64,000 bases of DNA from Phycisphaerales bacterium. GTDB lineage: Bacteria; Planctomycetota; Phycisphaerae; Phycisphaerales; UBA1924. A program made the translations under genes and the position numbers. Location of the stretch: positions 124,001 through 188,000 of the forward strand of contig JANQNW010000001.1 in assembly GCA_028279375.1 (NCBI GenBank), read 5' to 3'. The notes beneath the pieces were generated by a model, which searched no databases, had not been told where the DNA came from, and was given only the letters and a program-made list of their open reading frames with translations. Shown here in pieces: positions 44,250-53,664 of the stretch (its first letter is position 1; every line of letters starts with the position of its first letter).

Positions 44250-44298
44250 GATTGCCTCCAGTCCGGGTTCCACACCGGGCTCTGACGTTCTCGCATGC

Positions 44299-44326
44299 AT
44301 TCTAATGCGGAACTTCGGCAACCCAA
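44299..44326 (-). promoter_or_regulatory. Candidate promoter of BNR lipoprotein copy 2
   Basis: Minus-strand TTGGGT (44326-44321), 16 bases, TAGAAT (44304-44299). As in copy 1, the -35 box abuts the preceding terminator. Confidence 0.5.
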
Positions 44327-44329
44327 TAG

Positions 44330-44360
44330 AAAACGCCCGCGAGCGTCGATCTCGCGGGCG
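44330..44360 (-). terminator. Rho-independent terminator of clpC
   Basis: A perfect 10-bp stem, CGCCCGCGAG (44334-44343) with CTCGCGGGCG (44351-44360), followed on the minus strand by TTTTCTATT. Confidence 0.82.
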
Positions 44361-44393
44361 TGGATGGGCTTTTTCGTAAACCTGGGCGCTTTC

Positions 44394-46919
44394 TCAGCCT
44401 TCGGATTCGCCGGCGCCGGCCTCGACGGGCTCCTCTTCCTTTCGCTCGACCTCGAGGCCTTCGAAGAAGAGGTTCTCGGCTTCGGGCTTGTGGCTGATCC
44501 TGATCTGGTTCTTGCCCTTGAGGTCGCCGGCGAGCAGCATCTCGGAGAGCGGGTCCTCGATGTGCGTGCCGATGGCGCGACGCAGGGGCCTTGCGCCGAA
44601 GTCGGGGTTGTATCCCTTCTCGATCAGGAAGTCCTTCGCGGGCTGATCGAGTTCGACTTCGAATCCCTGCTCCTGCAGGCGCTTGGTGACCTTGTTCGTC
44701 TCGTACTCGACGATCGTCTCGAGGTCCTTCTTGACGAGCGGACGGAAGACGATGACTTCGTCGAGTCGGTTGATGAACTCGGGGCGGAAGAAGCGTTCGA
44801 TCTCCTTCATCAGGACGCTCTTGATGTTGTCGAAGTTGCGTTCTTCGTCAGGAGCGGACTTGCTGAAGCCGAAGCCGCCGCCGCCCTTGATGAGGTCGGC
44901 GCCGATATTCGACGTCATGATGAGGATGGTGTTTCGGAAGTCGACGTGACGCCCGAACGAATCCGTGAGGCGTCCTTCCTCCATGATCTGGAGGAGCATG
45001 TTGAAGACATCGGGGTGCGCCTTCTCGACTTCGTCGAGGAGGACGACGGCGTAGGGACGACGGCGGATGCGCTCGGTGAGTTGGCCGCCCTCTTCGTAGC
45101 CGACGTATCCGGGAGGCGCGCCGATGAGGCGGCTGACGTTGTGCTTCTCCATGTACTCGGACATGTCGAGATGGATGAGCGACTCGGCGTCGCCAAACAT
45201 GAACTCGGCAATGGCCTTGGAGAGCAGCGTCTTACCGACGCCTGACGGGCCGCAGAAGATGAAGGAGCCCATCGGGCGCTTCGGATCCTTGAGGCCTGAG
45301 CGGGCGCGCCGGATGGCGCGGCTGACCGCCTTGATGGCGTCGTCCTGGCTGACGACGGACTTGTGCAGCTCGTCCTCGAGCTGGAGCAGGCGCTGGGCCT
45401 CTTCCTTCTCGAGACGCGTCAGCGGGACGCCGGTCATCTTGGAGACGACCTCGGCGATGGTCTCTTCGTCAACGGTGCCGCCGACTTCGTTGCACTTCTG
45501 TCGCCACTCGCGCTGGATGCGCTCCTTCTCGCGACGCTCCTGCTCGACCTTGTCGCGCAGTTCGGCGGCGCGCTCGTAGTCGGCGGCCTTGACGGCTTCG
45601 TCCTTGTCGATGGAGAGACGCTCGATCTTCTCCTCGAGTTCGGCGAGATCCGGCGGCTTGGTCATGCTCTTGAGGCGGACGCGGGCGCCGGCCTCGTCGA
45701 TGACGTCGATGGACTTGTCAGGCTGCACGCGACCGGTGATGTAGCGATCGGAAAGTTCGACGGCGGCGCCGAGCGCCTCGTCGGTGATCTTCACGCGGTG
45801 GTGCTGCTCGTAGCGATCGCGCAGTCCTTCGAGGATGCGGATGGTCTGCTTGGATGTGGGCGGCTCGACGGTGATGGGCTGGAAGCGGCGCACGAGCGCG
45901 GCGTCCTTCTCGATGTACTTGCGGTACTCGTCGAAGGTGGTGGCGCCGATGCACTGGATCTCGCCGCGAGCGAGCGCGGGCTTGAGGACGTTGGAGGCGT
46001 CGATGGCGCCCTCGGCTCCGCCGGCGCCGACGAGGGTGTGCAGCTCATCGATGAAGAGAATCACGTTCTTGGCGCGACGAACTTCGTTCATCACGGCCTT
46101 GATGCGCTCTTCGAACTGGCCTCGGTACTTCGTGCCGGCGACCATCATGGCGAGATCGAGGACGACGAGACGGCGCTCGTGGAGGATCTCGGGGACGTCG
46201 TTGGCGACGATGCGCTGGGCGAGTCCTTCGACGATGGCGGTCTTGCCGACGCCAGCTTCACCCAGGAGGACCGGGTTGTTCTTGGTGCGGCGGCAGAGGA
46301 TCTGGAGCACGCGCTCGATTTCGTCGGCGCGTCCGATGACCGGATCGAGCTGGCTTTCGCGAGCCAGTTCGGTGAGATCGCGTCCGAAGCTGTCGAGCGC
46401 GGGAGTCTTGGACTTGGAGCGCTGTTCGCCGGAGCCGGAGGGGCTGGCGCCGACCGTCTCGCCTTCGTCGGCGGAGTCGACACCGGCGCCGAGGAGGTTG
46501 AGGACCTCTTCGCGCACTTCCTCGAGCTTGAGTCCGAGGTTCATGAGAACCTGCGCGGCGACGCCGTCGTGCTCGCGGAGGAGACCGAGCAGGAGGTGCT
46601 CGGTTCCGACGTAGTTGTGATTGAGGTTGCGCGCCTCTTCGATGGCGAACTCGATGACCTTCTTGGCGCGCGGCGTCTGCGGCAGGCGACCCATGGTGAC
46701 CATGTCGGGGCCGCTCTTGACGAGGCGCTCGACCTCGAGTCGGACCTTGCGCAGATCGACGCTGAGGTTCTTGAGCACGTTGGCGCCGACACCGGAGCCT
46801 TCCTTGACGAGTCCGAGCAGGAGGTGCTCGGTCCCGATGTACTCGTGATTGAACCTCTGGGCTTCCTGGTTGGCGAGAGCCATGACCTTGCGGGCCCGGT
46901 CGGTGAAACGCTCAAACAT
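44394..46919 (-). CDS. clpC: ATP-dependent Clp protease ATP-binding subunit ClpC
   Basis: Hsp100 unfoldase, 841 residues, partner of ClpP. Two Clp_N repeats are at the N-terminus ([30 protein letters not shown]). The first AAA module has GEAGVGKTA and the second [17 protein letters not shown]-type middle helix ([20 protein letters not shown]) marks it as ClpC rather than ClpA or ClpB. The C-terminus is an acidic tail. ATG 46919 has GGAGG six bases upstream. The gene is monocistronic, with its own terminator; no McsA/McsB or CtsR gene is nearby. Confidence 0.96.
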   Translation of the reverse strand: MFERFTDRARKVMALANQEAQRFNHEYIGTEHLLLGLVKEGSGVGANVLKNLSVDLRKVRLEVERLVKSGPDMVTMGRLPQTPRAKKVIEFAIEEARNLNHNYVGTEHLLLGLLREHDGVAAQVLMNLGLKLEEVREEVLNLLGAGVDSADEGETVGASPSGSGEQRSKSKTPALDSFGRDLTELARESQLDPVIGRADEIERVLQILCRRTKNNPVLLGEAGVGKTAIVEGLAQRIVANDVPEILHERRLVVLDLAMMVAGTKYRGQFEERIKAVMNEVRRAKNVILFIDELHTLVGAGGAEGAIDASNVLKPALARGEIQCIGATTFDEYRKYIEKDAALVRRFQPITVEPPTSKQTIRILEGLRDRYEQHHRVKITDEALGAAVELSDRYITGRVQPDKSIDVIDEAGARVRLKSMTKPPDLAELEEKIERLSIDKDEAVKAADYERAAELRDKVEQERREKERIQREWRQKCNEVGGTVDEETIAEVVSKMTGVPLTRLEKEEAQRLLQLEDELHKSVVSQDDAIKAVSRAIRRARSGLKDPKRPMGSFIFCGPSGVGKTLLSKAIAEFMFGDAESLIHLDMSEYMEKHNVSRLIGAPPGYVGYEEGGQLTERIRRRPYAVVLLDEVEKAHPDVFNMLLQIMEEGRLTDSFGRHVDFRNTILIMTSNIGADLIKGGGGFGFSKSAPDEERNFDNIKSVLMKEIERFFRPEFINRLDEVIVFRPLVKKDLETIVEYETNKVTKRLQEQGFEVELDQPAKDFLIEKGYNPDFGARPLRRAIGTHIEDPLSEMLLAGDLKGKNQIRISHKPEAENLFFEGLEVERKEEEPVEAGAGESEG

Positions 46920-47270
46920 GTTCGGCCTCCAACTGAGTGAGACGTCGCGGCAGGTGTGCAACCCCGCTGCGCGTCCTTCCGGGCTGAGTATACGCAGGGC
47001 CCCGCTCGATCGAGTGATGAGCAAGGTCCCGCGAGTTAGAACGCAAAGAAGGCGCCACGGGTTCGCCTCCCGTATCGGCCAGCGGCGGGGGTTTATCGAG
47101 AGCAAAGGGGTCTCAGACGCGCCGGAATGCGGCGCGGACACGTCCGGACTGCCACTTTGGCACAAGGCGCGTCATCGATGTGAATTGCCTTGATCAAGGC
47201 GTCGCGATGGGCGGAGCGATCGCCTCGGCGATTCGGGCGCGGCTCGGTGGTGATGCGTGCGGGTCGCGGA
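46920..47270. other. 351-base intergenic region upstream of clpC
   Basis: Contains a TATACT -10-like box on the minus strand (46992-46987) about 65 bases before clpC, without a good -35. A T-arm-like hairpin at 47057-47073 is not part of a tRNA. I see no CIRCE-type inverted repeat, no repeats and no convincing ORF. Confidence 0.4.
46987..46992 (-). promoter_or_regulatory. Candidate -10 box of clpC
   Basis: Minus-strand TATACT, predicting a leader of about 60 bases. The -35 position has no consensus, which could mean an alternative sigma factor or activation. Confidence 0.3.
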
Positions 47271-47555
47271 TCAGCCCTTGAGGGCGTTGTCGGCCTGCGT
47301 GGCGAGCTTGAAGTCCTTCTCGGTGACGCCGTTGGCGTCATGCGTCGAGAGGGTGAGCGTGACCTTGTTGTAGCGCACGAGGATGTCGGGGTGGTGCTGA
47401 TCGGCTTCCGCCATTTCAGCGACCGTATTGACGAACTCCATGGCCTGGACGAAATCCTTGAACTGATAGGTGCGCTGGATCGCGTCATTGATGACGGACC
47501 AGTCGGTCAGTTCGACGAGCTTGTCCTGGATTTCGTTCTCGGTCAGCGTCTGCAT
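47271..47555 (-). CDS. 4a-hydroxytetrahydrobiopterin (pterin-4a-carbinolamine) dehydratase
   Basis: A 94-residue PCD/DCoH enzyme that recycles the pterin product of aromatic amino acid hydroxylases. Family motifs are present: KLVELTDWSVINDAIQRTY, then AEADQHHPDILVRYNKVTLT with the active-site His-His-Pro, and a C-terminal DFKLATQADNA. ATG 47555 has GGAGA six bases upstream; the open frame to 47651 is not coding-like. No phenylalanine hydroxylase lies in the window. Confidence 0.93.
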   Translation of the reverse strand: MQTLTENEIQDKLVELTDWSVINDAIQRTYQFKDFVQAMEFVNTVAEMAEADQHHPDILVRYNKVTLTLSTHDANGVTEKDFKLATQADNALKG

Positions 47556-47672
47556 GACAGTCTCCACAACGGGAGGCGGGATTGGCCGGCGCGCGCCGGT
47601 CGTGCCCCCTGCTATCTTCGGCCGCAAGTGGGCTGAGTCAAGCGACGGCACATCCCCGTTATCGGCAGATCT

Positions 47673-48635
47673 TTGGGGGTCTTGAACATCACCCGAGTCG
47701 ATCGCCCTGAAATCACGCGTCTGGCGCCCTCACCGACGGGCGCTTTGCACCTTGGTAACGCTCGGACGTTCCTGATTAATTGGGCGCTTGCGCGGCGGGA
47801 GGGGTGGAGCGTCGTCATGCGCGTCGAGGATCTGGACGGCCCGCGCGTAAAGCCGGAGGCGGAGCGGGAGGCACTCGAGACGCTTCGCTGGCTCGGGCTC
47901 GATTGGGATGGCGACCTCCTACGCCAGTCGGACGACCTCGATCCATACATCGATGCGATGAGGACGCTGGCTTCGAAGCGATGCGTATTTCCGAGCGCGC
48001 TGTCGCGGAAGGAGATCGAGGCGGCGGCGTCGGCGCCACATGCTGATGAGATTCGTCATGAGACGCGTTTTCCTCCTGAGCTGCGCCCGGATGTCATTCC
48101 CACGACGTTCGACGACGAGGGCGAGAACTGGCGGTTGATTGTCGAAGACGAGGAAGTCCGGTTCGAGGACGCCTTGTGCGGCGCGCAGTCATTTCGTCCG
48201 TTTTCGAATATTGGGGACCTCGTGGTATGGACCAAGCGCGGCCAACCTTCATATCAGCTCGCGGTGGTCGTGGATGATGAGCGTCAGGGTGTGACGCGCA
48301 TCGTGCGCGGGGATGATCTGCTGGATTCGACGGCGCGGCAGATCCTCATTCGCCGGGCTCTCGGGATGTCGCATGAGCTCCGCCACCTCCACCTGCCGCT
48401 GGTGGTGGGTGAGGATGGGCGGCGTCTGGCGAAGCGCCATGGCGACACGCGCCTGACGGCGTATCGGGCGCGGGGCGTGCGCCCGGAGCGTGTGGTCGGT
48501 CTGCTGGCCTCATGGTGCGGGCTCGAGCGCACGGAGACAAGCGCTCGCGAGTTCGCCTCGGCGTTTGACGCCGATACCATGACGCGCGAGGAGATCGTCT
48601 TCACGAGCGAGGATCACGCGTGGCTGGTGTCCTGA
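47673..48635 (+). CDS. gluQ: GluQ-type glutamyl-tRNA synthetase-like protein
   Basis: A 320-residue class I synthetase catalytic domain without anticodon-binding domain, the size of glutamyl-Q-tRNA(Asp) synthetase, which glutamylates queuosine in tRNA(Asp). It has the HIGH equivalent LHLGNA in LAPSPTGALHLGNAR, MRVEDLDGPR, the RGDDLL loop, and LAKRHGD in place of KMSKS. The zinc site of typical GluQ enzymes (CxC...YxxxC) is missing: only one Cys lies in that insertion. No ATG lies before the conserved start, so initiation is probably at TTG 47673 or TTG 47682. The next gene starts inside its 3' end. Confidence 0.82.
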   Translation: MGVLNITRVDRPEITRLAPSPTGALHLGNARTFLINWALARREGWSVVMRVEDLDGPRVKPEAEREALETLRWLGLDWDGDLLRQSDDLDPYIDAMRTLASKRCVFPSALSRKEIEAAASAPHADEIRHETRFPPELRPDVIPTTFDDEGENWRLIVEDEEVRFEDALCGAQSFRPFSNIGDLVVWTKRGQPSYQLAVVVDDERQGVTRIVRGDDLLDSTARQILIRRALGMSHELRHLHLPLVVGEDGRRLAKRHGDTRLTAYRARGVRPERVVGLLASWCGLERTETSAREFASAFDADTMTREEIVFTSEDHAWLVS

Positions 48636-49150
48636 GAATCTCACGATCGAACGCACTGCGCGGCGTCGTTGCAGCATCGCTTGCGGTGGTCGCCTGCGCA
48701 CTTGTGTCGTGTGACGACAAGTCGGCGGCGGGTGTCGAGTCCGTCAAGATCAAGGGGCACTGGTTTCACCTGGAGCTGGTTGATGATCCGCAGTCGCGGT
48801 TTCTGGGTCTGGGTGGTCGCGAGTTCATCGAGGAAGATGGCGGAATGCTCTTTGCGTTCAATCGCGCCGTTCCGCTGGACTTCGTGATGCGTGACTGTCC
48901 GATCGCGATCGACGTCGCTTTTCTTGACGGGGCCGGTCGCGTGCTCGCAGTGCACGCGATGGCGCCGGAGCCTCCTCGTGGTCCGGAAGAAAAGGAGATT
49001 GCGTACGACTCTCGCCTGCCCCGATATGGAAGCCGTTTTCCGGCGACATTCGCGATCGAAACGCGCGGCGGGCGGATGGCGCAGATCGGTCTGGAGCAAG
49101 GCGACCTTATTAAGCATGACTGGGCGCGTCTCAAGCGCGGGGCGAAGTAG
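48620..49150 (+). CDS. DUF192 lipoprotein
   Basis: A 176-residue protein: GTG start overlapping the GluQ-like stop by 16 bases, a lipoprotein signal (VVAASLAVVACALVSC, Cys31) and a DUF192 domain. Family landmarks are FLGLGGREFIEEDGGMLFAF and MRDCPIAIDVAFLDGAGRVL, with the conserved Pro-rich stretch APEPP and the end GLEQGDLIK. DUF192 proteins are small beta-barrel proteins of unknown function, often exported. It is probably co-transcribed with the GluQ-like gene. Confidence 0.87.
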   Translation: MAGVLRISRSNALRGVVAASLAVVACALVSCDDKSAAGVESVKIKGHWFHLELVDDPQSRFLGLGGREFIEEDGGMLFAFNRAVPLDFVMRDCPIAIDVAFLDGAGRVLAVHAMAPEPPRGPEEKEIAYDSRLPRYGSRFPATFAIETRGGRMAQIGLEQGDLIKHDWARLKRGAK

Positions 49151-49209
49151 GCCGATCCTGCGTTGAAGGAGGATCGCCGGCGGCGACGCGTGTACGTGAT
49201 ATCGGAGCA

Positions 49210-50502
49210 GTGCGCTCCGGTGAAGCGCGTCTGCTTCTCGCTGCGACGGAAGGCATGCACCAGGATCCGCGAATTGTGCTGGTCACATCCGGCGAACTGC
49301 GTGAGCCGTGGGCGACGTTGTGGGGCGCGGTGATCTCACACTGGCCGAGTGAGCGCACTCCTCGCGTCGAGGCCATGTCGATCGAGAGTCTGCTGAGCGC
49401 ACCGTCGCACGTTGACAGCGCGATGGTGGTGATCGGCGACTGTGCCCGGGTGTCGACGGCGAACTTCTACAAGATGGTCGATGTGCTCGAGTCTCGGCGC
49501 GCGCCGGTGGCTCTCTTCGCCAGCGCCGAAGACGCACTGGGTATGTTCGGCCCTGACGTGCATGTGATCGGACCGGATGCGAATCCGGCGACGATCGCTG
49601 GCGCGCTGGAGGCGCTCTGCCGGCGCCAGCCGATCGTTCGCGAGCTCGTCGCCGAACTTGCGGCTTCCCGTCGATTCCAAGGCGGGCTTGCGGATGAGAT
49701 TTCGAAGATCAACGAGGAGATGCAGCTTGCCGCGAACGTTCAGCAGGCGCTGCTTCCTGATGAGCTTCCCGAGGCGGAAGGTCTCGAGTTCGGCGTGCTG
49801 TTTCGTCCGTGCGGTCACGTGAGCGGCGACATCTACGACGTGAAGCGGCTCGATGATTGTCATTACGGGTTCTTCCTGGCGGACGCCGTGGGCCATGGCG
49901 TTCCGGCGGCGCTGATGACGATGGCGCTTCGTCGCGGGTTGACCATGGTCGAGTCGGGAGACGATGAGCGCGTGTCGCACATTCTCGAACCAGCCGACGC
50001 GCTTGCGCGCCTGAACGAAGCGATGCTGCGCAACAGCAGTGGTTCGGGGCGTTTCGCGACGGCCGTGTACGGTGTGATCGACTGCAGCACACGGCGCGTG
50101 CGCATCGCTTCGGCGGGACATCCGGCGCCGATGCGGATCTCGAAGAATGGCGCCGTGCGTCCGGTCGAGACAGATGGTTGTCTGCTGGGCGTCTTCCCGG
50201 AGCCGGAGTTCAATCAACTCGAGTTGACGCTCGACGCTGACGAGGTGCTGCTGATCTACTCCGACGGATTCGAGACGGCGTTTCCCTCTGAGGAGGAAAG
50301 CGGGAAGCTGCGGCGTTCCGCGAGTCTGAAATATCTCGAGCTTTTCGAGGAGATCTCGCGCCGCACGGGGCGTCCGACTGTGTCGAGCGCGATCGAGACG
50401 ATTGGCATCCGCCTCAACGAGGCGTCCGGATCATTGCACCAGGTGGACGACCTGACGGCGCTCGCGATCGGCGCTTCGAACGCAGACAAACGGGCTGCTT
50501 GA
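49210..50502 (+). CDS. SpoIIE-type phosphatase with pseudo-receiver-like N-domain
   Basis: A 430-residue PP2C/SpoIIE phosphatase. Residues 15-140 have the alternating pattern of a receiver domain (RIVLVTSGE, SAMVVIGDC, APVALFASA, VHVIGPDA), but the acidic pocket after strand 1 and the Lys of strand 5 are lacking, so it is probably a pseudo-receiver. A short coiled linker (EISKINEEMQLAANVQQALL) leads into the catalytic domain: SGDIYDV, LADAVGHGVPAALM, ASAGHPAP and IYSDGFETA. GTG 49210 is used; ATG 49255 would trim the first strand. It is 60 bases after the DUF192 gene in the same direction. It is the second SpoIIE phosphatase of the window; the first has a GAF domain. Confidence 0.87.
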   Translation: MRSGEARLLLAATEGMHQDPRIVLVTSGELREPWATLWGAVISHWPSERTPRVEAMSIESLLSAPSHVDSAMVVIGDCARVSTANFYKMVDVLESRRAPVALFASAEDALGMFGPDVHVIGPDANPATIAGALEALCRRQPIVRELVAELAASRRFQGGLADEISKINEEMQLAANVQQALLPDELPEAEGLEFGVLFRPCGHVSGDIYDVKRLDDCHYGFFLADAVGHGVPAALMTMALRRGLTMVESGDDERVSHILEPADALARLNEAMLRNSSGSGRFATAVYGVIDCSTRRVRIASAGHPAPMRISKNGAVRPVETDGCLLGVFPEPEFNQLELTLDADEVLLIYSDGFETAFPSEEESGKLRRSASLKYLELFEEISRRTGRPTVSSAIETIGIRLNEASGSLHQVDDLTALAIGASNADKRAA

Positions 50503-50607
50503 CGACGGCCCCGCATTCCTTTCGCGGGTTGTTGCGACCCGTCCTTCGATGAACGAGACTCGTGCCTCACGCCTCGGCAATGGCGCCGACTGAAGGAGGC
50601 AGCGTTC

Positions 50608-53607
50608 ATGCGTTCGATCGATCTGTTGGCTGGAACGACGATTCTCTCGATGACGCTGGGCTGCGCGATGGCGCAGACAACATCGTCGCCGGCGCCGACA
50701 CCGAGTCCACAGCCGAAGCTCGTGTACGACGCCGACTTCTTCGGCGGGCTGGCGCATGACCAGGACATTCCGACGCCACGGGAGCTCCTTGGATTCGAAG
50801 TCGGGCAGCGGGCGGCGACGCACGCGGAAATCGAGGCGTGTTTCAAGGCGTGGGACAGCGCGAGCGATCGGACGCGCATGTTTGACTATGCGCGGAGTTA
50901 CGAAGACCGATCGCTTTACTACATGGCGATCTCGTCTCCGGAGAACATCGATCGGCTTGATGAGATCAAGAGCAACATGGCGAAGCTCGCCGATCCGCGA
51001 TCGATCGACGCCGCGGAGGCTGATCGTCTACTGGCGAACACGCCGGCGGTCGCGTGGATGGCGTACGCCATTCATGGCGACGAGACATCCGGCGCGGACG
51101 CCGCCGTCGCTGCGGCGTATCACCTGAGCGCGTGCATCGAACCAGACGTGACCGAGATGCTCGATGATCTCGTGATCATCATCGATCCGCTGATGAACCC
51201 GGATGGTCGCGATCGTTTCCTGAAGATGCTTCGCGAGCATCGGGGCAATGTGCCGAACGTGGATGCGCAATCGATGCTGCATACAGGCTACTGGCCCTGG
51301 GGCAGGACGAATCACTATCTTTTCGATCTGAATCGCGACTGGATTCTCGGCGTGCATCCTGAGTCGCGCGGGCGCATCGCCGCATCGGGCGCGTGGCATC
51401 CGCTGCTCTTCGTCGATGCGCACGAGATGGGCTCACTCGACACATACCTGTTCTCGCCATCGAGACCGCCGGTGAACAGCTATCTGCCGGAGCGGCGCAA
51501 GCACTGGTGGGATGTCTTCGCGACGGATCAGGCGCATGCGTTTGATCAGTTCGACTGGCCTTACTACACGGGCGAGTGGAATGAGGAGTGGTATCCGGGG
51601 TATTCGAGTTCATGGGCGGGTTTCCGCGGCGCGGTGGGCATTCTGTATGAGCAGGCCGGAATCGCGGAGGACGCCGTCGCGCGCCCGGAGGGGACGCAGC
51701 TGACATTTCGCCAGTCGGTGCATCACCAGTACGTGAGCACGATGGCGAATCTGAAGACGCTTCATGCGAATCACGAGGACCTGATGCGCGAGTTCGTGGA
51801 GGAGCGACGCAATTCGGTGTCAGCGGACGGGCCGTTCGCGGACATGACGTTCGCGATCACGCCGACGGGCAACCAGACGCGCCTGGAGCAGTTCCTGAGC
51901 CTGATGCAGGTCCAGGGGATCGAGGTGTATCAGGCGACGCGCGACTTCAGCGCCCCGGCGACGGATCAGCTTGGCGTAGCGCATGATGACATGGCGTTCG
52001 GCCCGGGCACGCTTCTGATTCCGGCGCGTCAGCCCGAAGGGCCGCTGGTCGCGGCGATGCTCTCATTCGACATGAAAATGCCTGAGAGTTTTCTCGTGAA
52101 GGAGCGGCGCGAGCTACTGCGCTTCGGTCGCTCGCTGCTGTATGACGTGACGGCCTGGAACATGACCATGATGCACGACGTCATGGCGCATCAGCTTTCG
52201 TCGGGTTTGCCCGATGGCGCCGTTCTGTATGAGGCGTCTGCGCGTCAGGGCAATGTCACGGCGGCTGATGGCGGCGACACGACGCTCTGGGTGATCGATG
52301 GGCGCGATGACGCTTCGGTTGCGTGCGCGGCGCATCTGATGGAGCGCGGTTTGCGCGTGCGCGTGGCGGACAAGGAGTTCAACTTTGATGGGCGCTCGTT
52401 CCCGCGGGGGTCCGTCGTCGTCACGCGCAATGACAATCCTGGCGAACCGGGGCCGCTGGTCGAGCATATCGCCGCGGTGTGCGATGAGTTTCGTATAGAG
52501 GCGATCGGAATCGCGAGCGGTCTGGGCAAGGGCGTTGAGGTTCCGGATATCGGCGGTGAGCACTTCGTGTTGATGGAGAAGCCTCGGATTGCGCTCCTGA
52601 GTCGCGGGCTATTGAACGCGTACAGCTACGGCGCAGCGTGGCATGCGCTTGATCATCGGCTTGGCGTGCGGACGAGTCAGCTCGATGTGGCGCAGGCGTC
52701 ATTTGGCGGCGACCTACGTCAGTACAACGTGATCATCGTGCCGGACAGCTGGGGGCCGTCACCCGTCGCGAGCCTGCGCGAGCGCCTGAAGCCGTGGGTG
52801 GAGCAAGGCGGAACGCTGATTGCGATCGGCTCGTCTGCGGCGGCGGCGGCGAACAAGGACGCCGGCATGGGACAGGTGCGCCTGCTGCAGGATGTGCTTG
52901 GCGATCTCGGCGAGTACGAGCTCTCGGTGCTTCGCGAGTATCGCGGTCGCAACGAGACGCTGGATATGGAGGCCTTGTGGTCGCACGCGCCGAGTGAAGC
53001 GATCGACTATCCGTGGGAGAGCGCTGGCGCGCCGCTTTCGGGTGATGAGGCGAAGAAGCGTGATGCGTGGCAGCGCGTGTTCATGCCGCAGGGCGTGATG
53101 CTGGCGGGTCGCGTGGATGACAAGAGTTGGTTGACCTTCGGCTTGCGCGACTTTGTGCCGACGCTCTTCGGCGGTTCGACGGTGCTGATGTCGAAGACGG
53201 GCGCCGAAGCGCCAGTGCGGCTTGGCGTCTGGGCGGAGGCGGCGGAGGAGGAGTCTCCGGCGCTCGAGACGGAGGGCGACGAGGTCGTTGAGGGAGAATC
53301 GGAGTCGGATTCGGAATCGGAATCGGCGCCGGCGCCGCCCGCGCGCATCGGATGGACGACGCCTCCTGCGGGCGTGGAGCTGCAGCTTCGCATGAGCGGG
53401 CTTCTCTGGCCTGAGGCGGCGCATCGGCTGGCGAACTCCGCCTTCGTGACGCGGGAGCGCGTGGGGCGCGGGCAGGTGATTCTCTTCGCGGGCGATCCGG
53501 TCTTTCGCGGCTCGACGATGGGCACGGGTCGCGTGTTCATCAATGCGGCGATTTACGGGCCGGGATTCGGCGCCAGTCATCCGATTCGCCCGGATCGCCG
53601 GCACTAG
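50608..53607 (+). CDS. Exported M14-family zinc carboxypeptidase
   Basis: A 999-residue exported metallopeptidase. A near-perfect ribosome-binding site (AAGGAGG, eight bases) precedes ATG 50608; signal peptide MRSIDLLAGTTILSMTLGCAMA. The M14 fold has all key residues: zinc ligands His156 and Glu159 (IHGDETSG) and His272 (VDAHEMG), substrate Arg201 (NPDGRDR) and catalytic Glu348 (GILYEQAG). The C-terminal 450 residues contain a class I amidotransferase-like segment (IALLSRGLLNAYSYGAAWHA, IIVPDSWGPS) and an acidic low-complexity linker (ESESDSESESAPAPP). This is the layout of large gliding/turnover-type M14 peptidases. It is followed by an exported protein 57 bases downstream. Confidence 0.93.
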   Translation: MRSIDLLAGTTILSMTLGCAMAQTTSSPAPTPSPQPKLVYDADFFGGLAHDQDIPTPRELLGFEVGQRAATHAEIEACFKAWDSASDRTRMFDYARSYEDRSLYYMAISSPENIDRLDEIKSNMAKLADPRSIDAAEADRLLANTPAVAWMAYAIHGDETSGADAAVAAAYHLSACIEPDVTEMLDDLVIIIDPLMNPDGRDRFLKMLREHRGNVPNVDAQSMLHTGYWPWGRTNHYLFDLNRDWILGVHPESRGRIAASGAWHPLLFVDAHEMGSLDTYLFSPSRPPVNSYLPERRKHWWDVFATDQAHAFDQFDWPYYTGEWNEEWYPGYSSSWAGFRGAVGILYEQAGIAEDAVARPEGTQLTFRQSVHHQYVSTMANLKTLHANHEDLMREFVEERRNSVSADGPFADMTFAITPTGNQTRLEQFLSLMQVQGIEVYQATRDFSAPATDQLGVAHDDMAFGPGTLLIPARQPEGPLVAAMLSFDMKMPESFLVKERRELLRFGRSLLYDVTAWNMTMMHDVMAHQLSSGLPDGAVLYEASARQGNVTAADGGDTTLWVIDGRDDASVACAAHLMERGLRVRVADKEFNFDGRSFPRGSVVVTRNDNPGEPGPLVEHIAAVCDEFRIEAIGIASGLGKGVEVPDIGGEHFVLMEKPRIALLSRGLLNAYSYGAAWHALDHRLGVRTSQLDVAQASFGGDLRQYNVIIVPDSWGPSPVASLRERLKPWVEQGGTLIAIGSSAAAAANKDAGMGQVRLLQDVLGDLGEYELSVLREYRGRNETLDMEALWSHAPSEAIDYPWESAGAPLSGDEAKKRDAWQRVFMPQGVMLAGRVDDKSWLTFGLRDFVPTLFGGSTVLMSKTGAEAPVRLGVWAEAAEEESPALETEGDEVVEGESESDSESESAPAPPARIGWTTPPAGVELQLRMSGLLWPEAAHRLANSAFVTRERVGRGQVILFAGDPVFRGSTMGTGRVFINAAIYGPGFGASHPIRPDRRH

Positions 53608-53664
53608 TGGCGCATTCGCTCTGAAATCCTGACGCGCAGGCGATTGCGAGCCGATAGATCGAGC

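Noticed and set aside
45363-46940. 525-codon plus-strand open frame opposite clpC
   Set aside because: Shadow of a highly conserved gene in GC-rich DNA; no domain or ribosome-binding site.
47057-47073. T-arm-like hairpin ACGGG-TTCGCCT-CCCGT, suggesting a tRNA
   Set aside because: The loop lacks the invariant A58, and no matching acceptor, D-arm or anticodon arm can be folded upstream.
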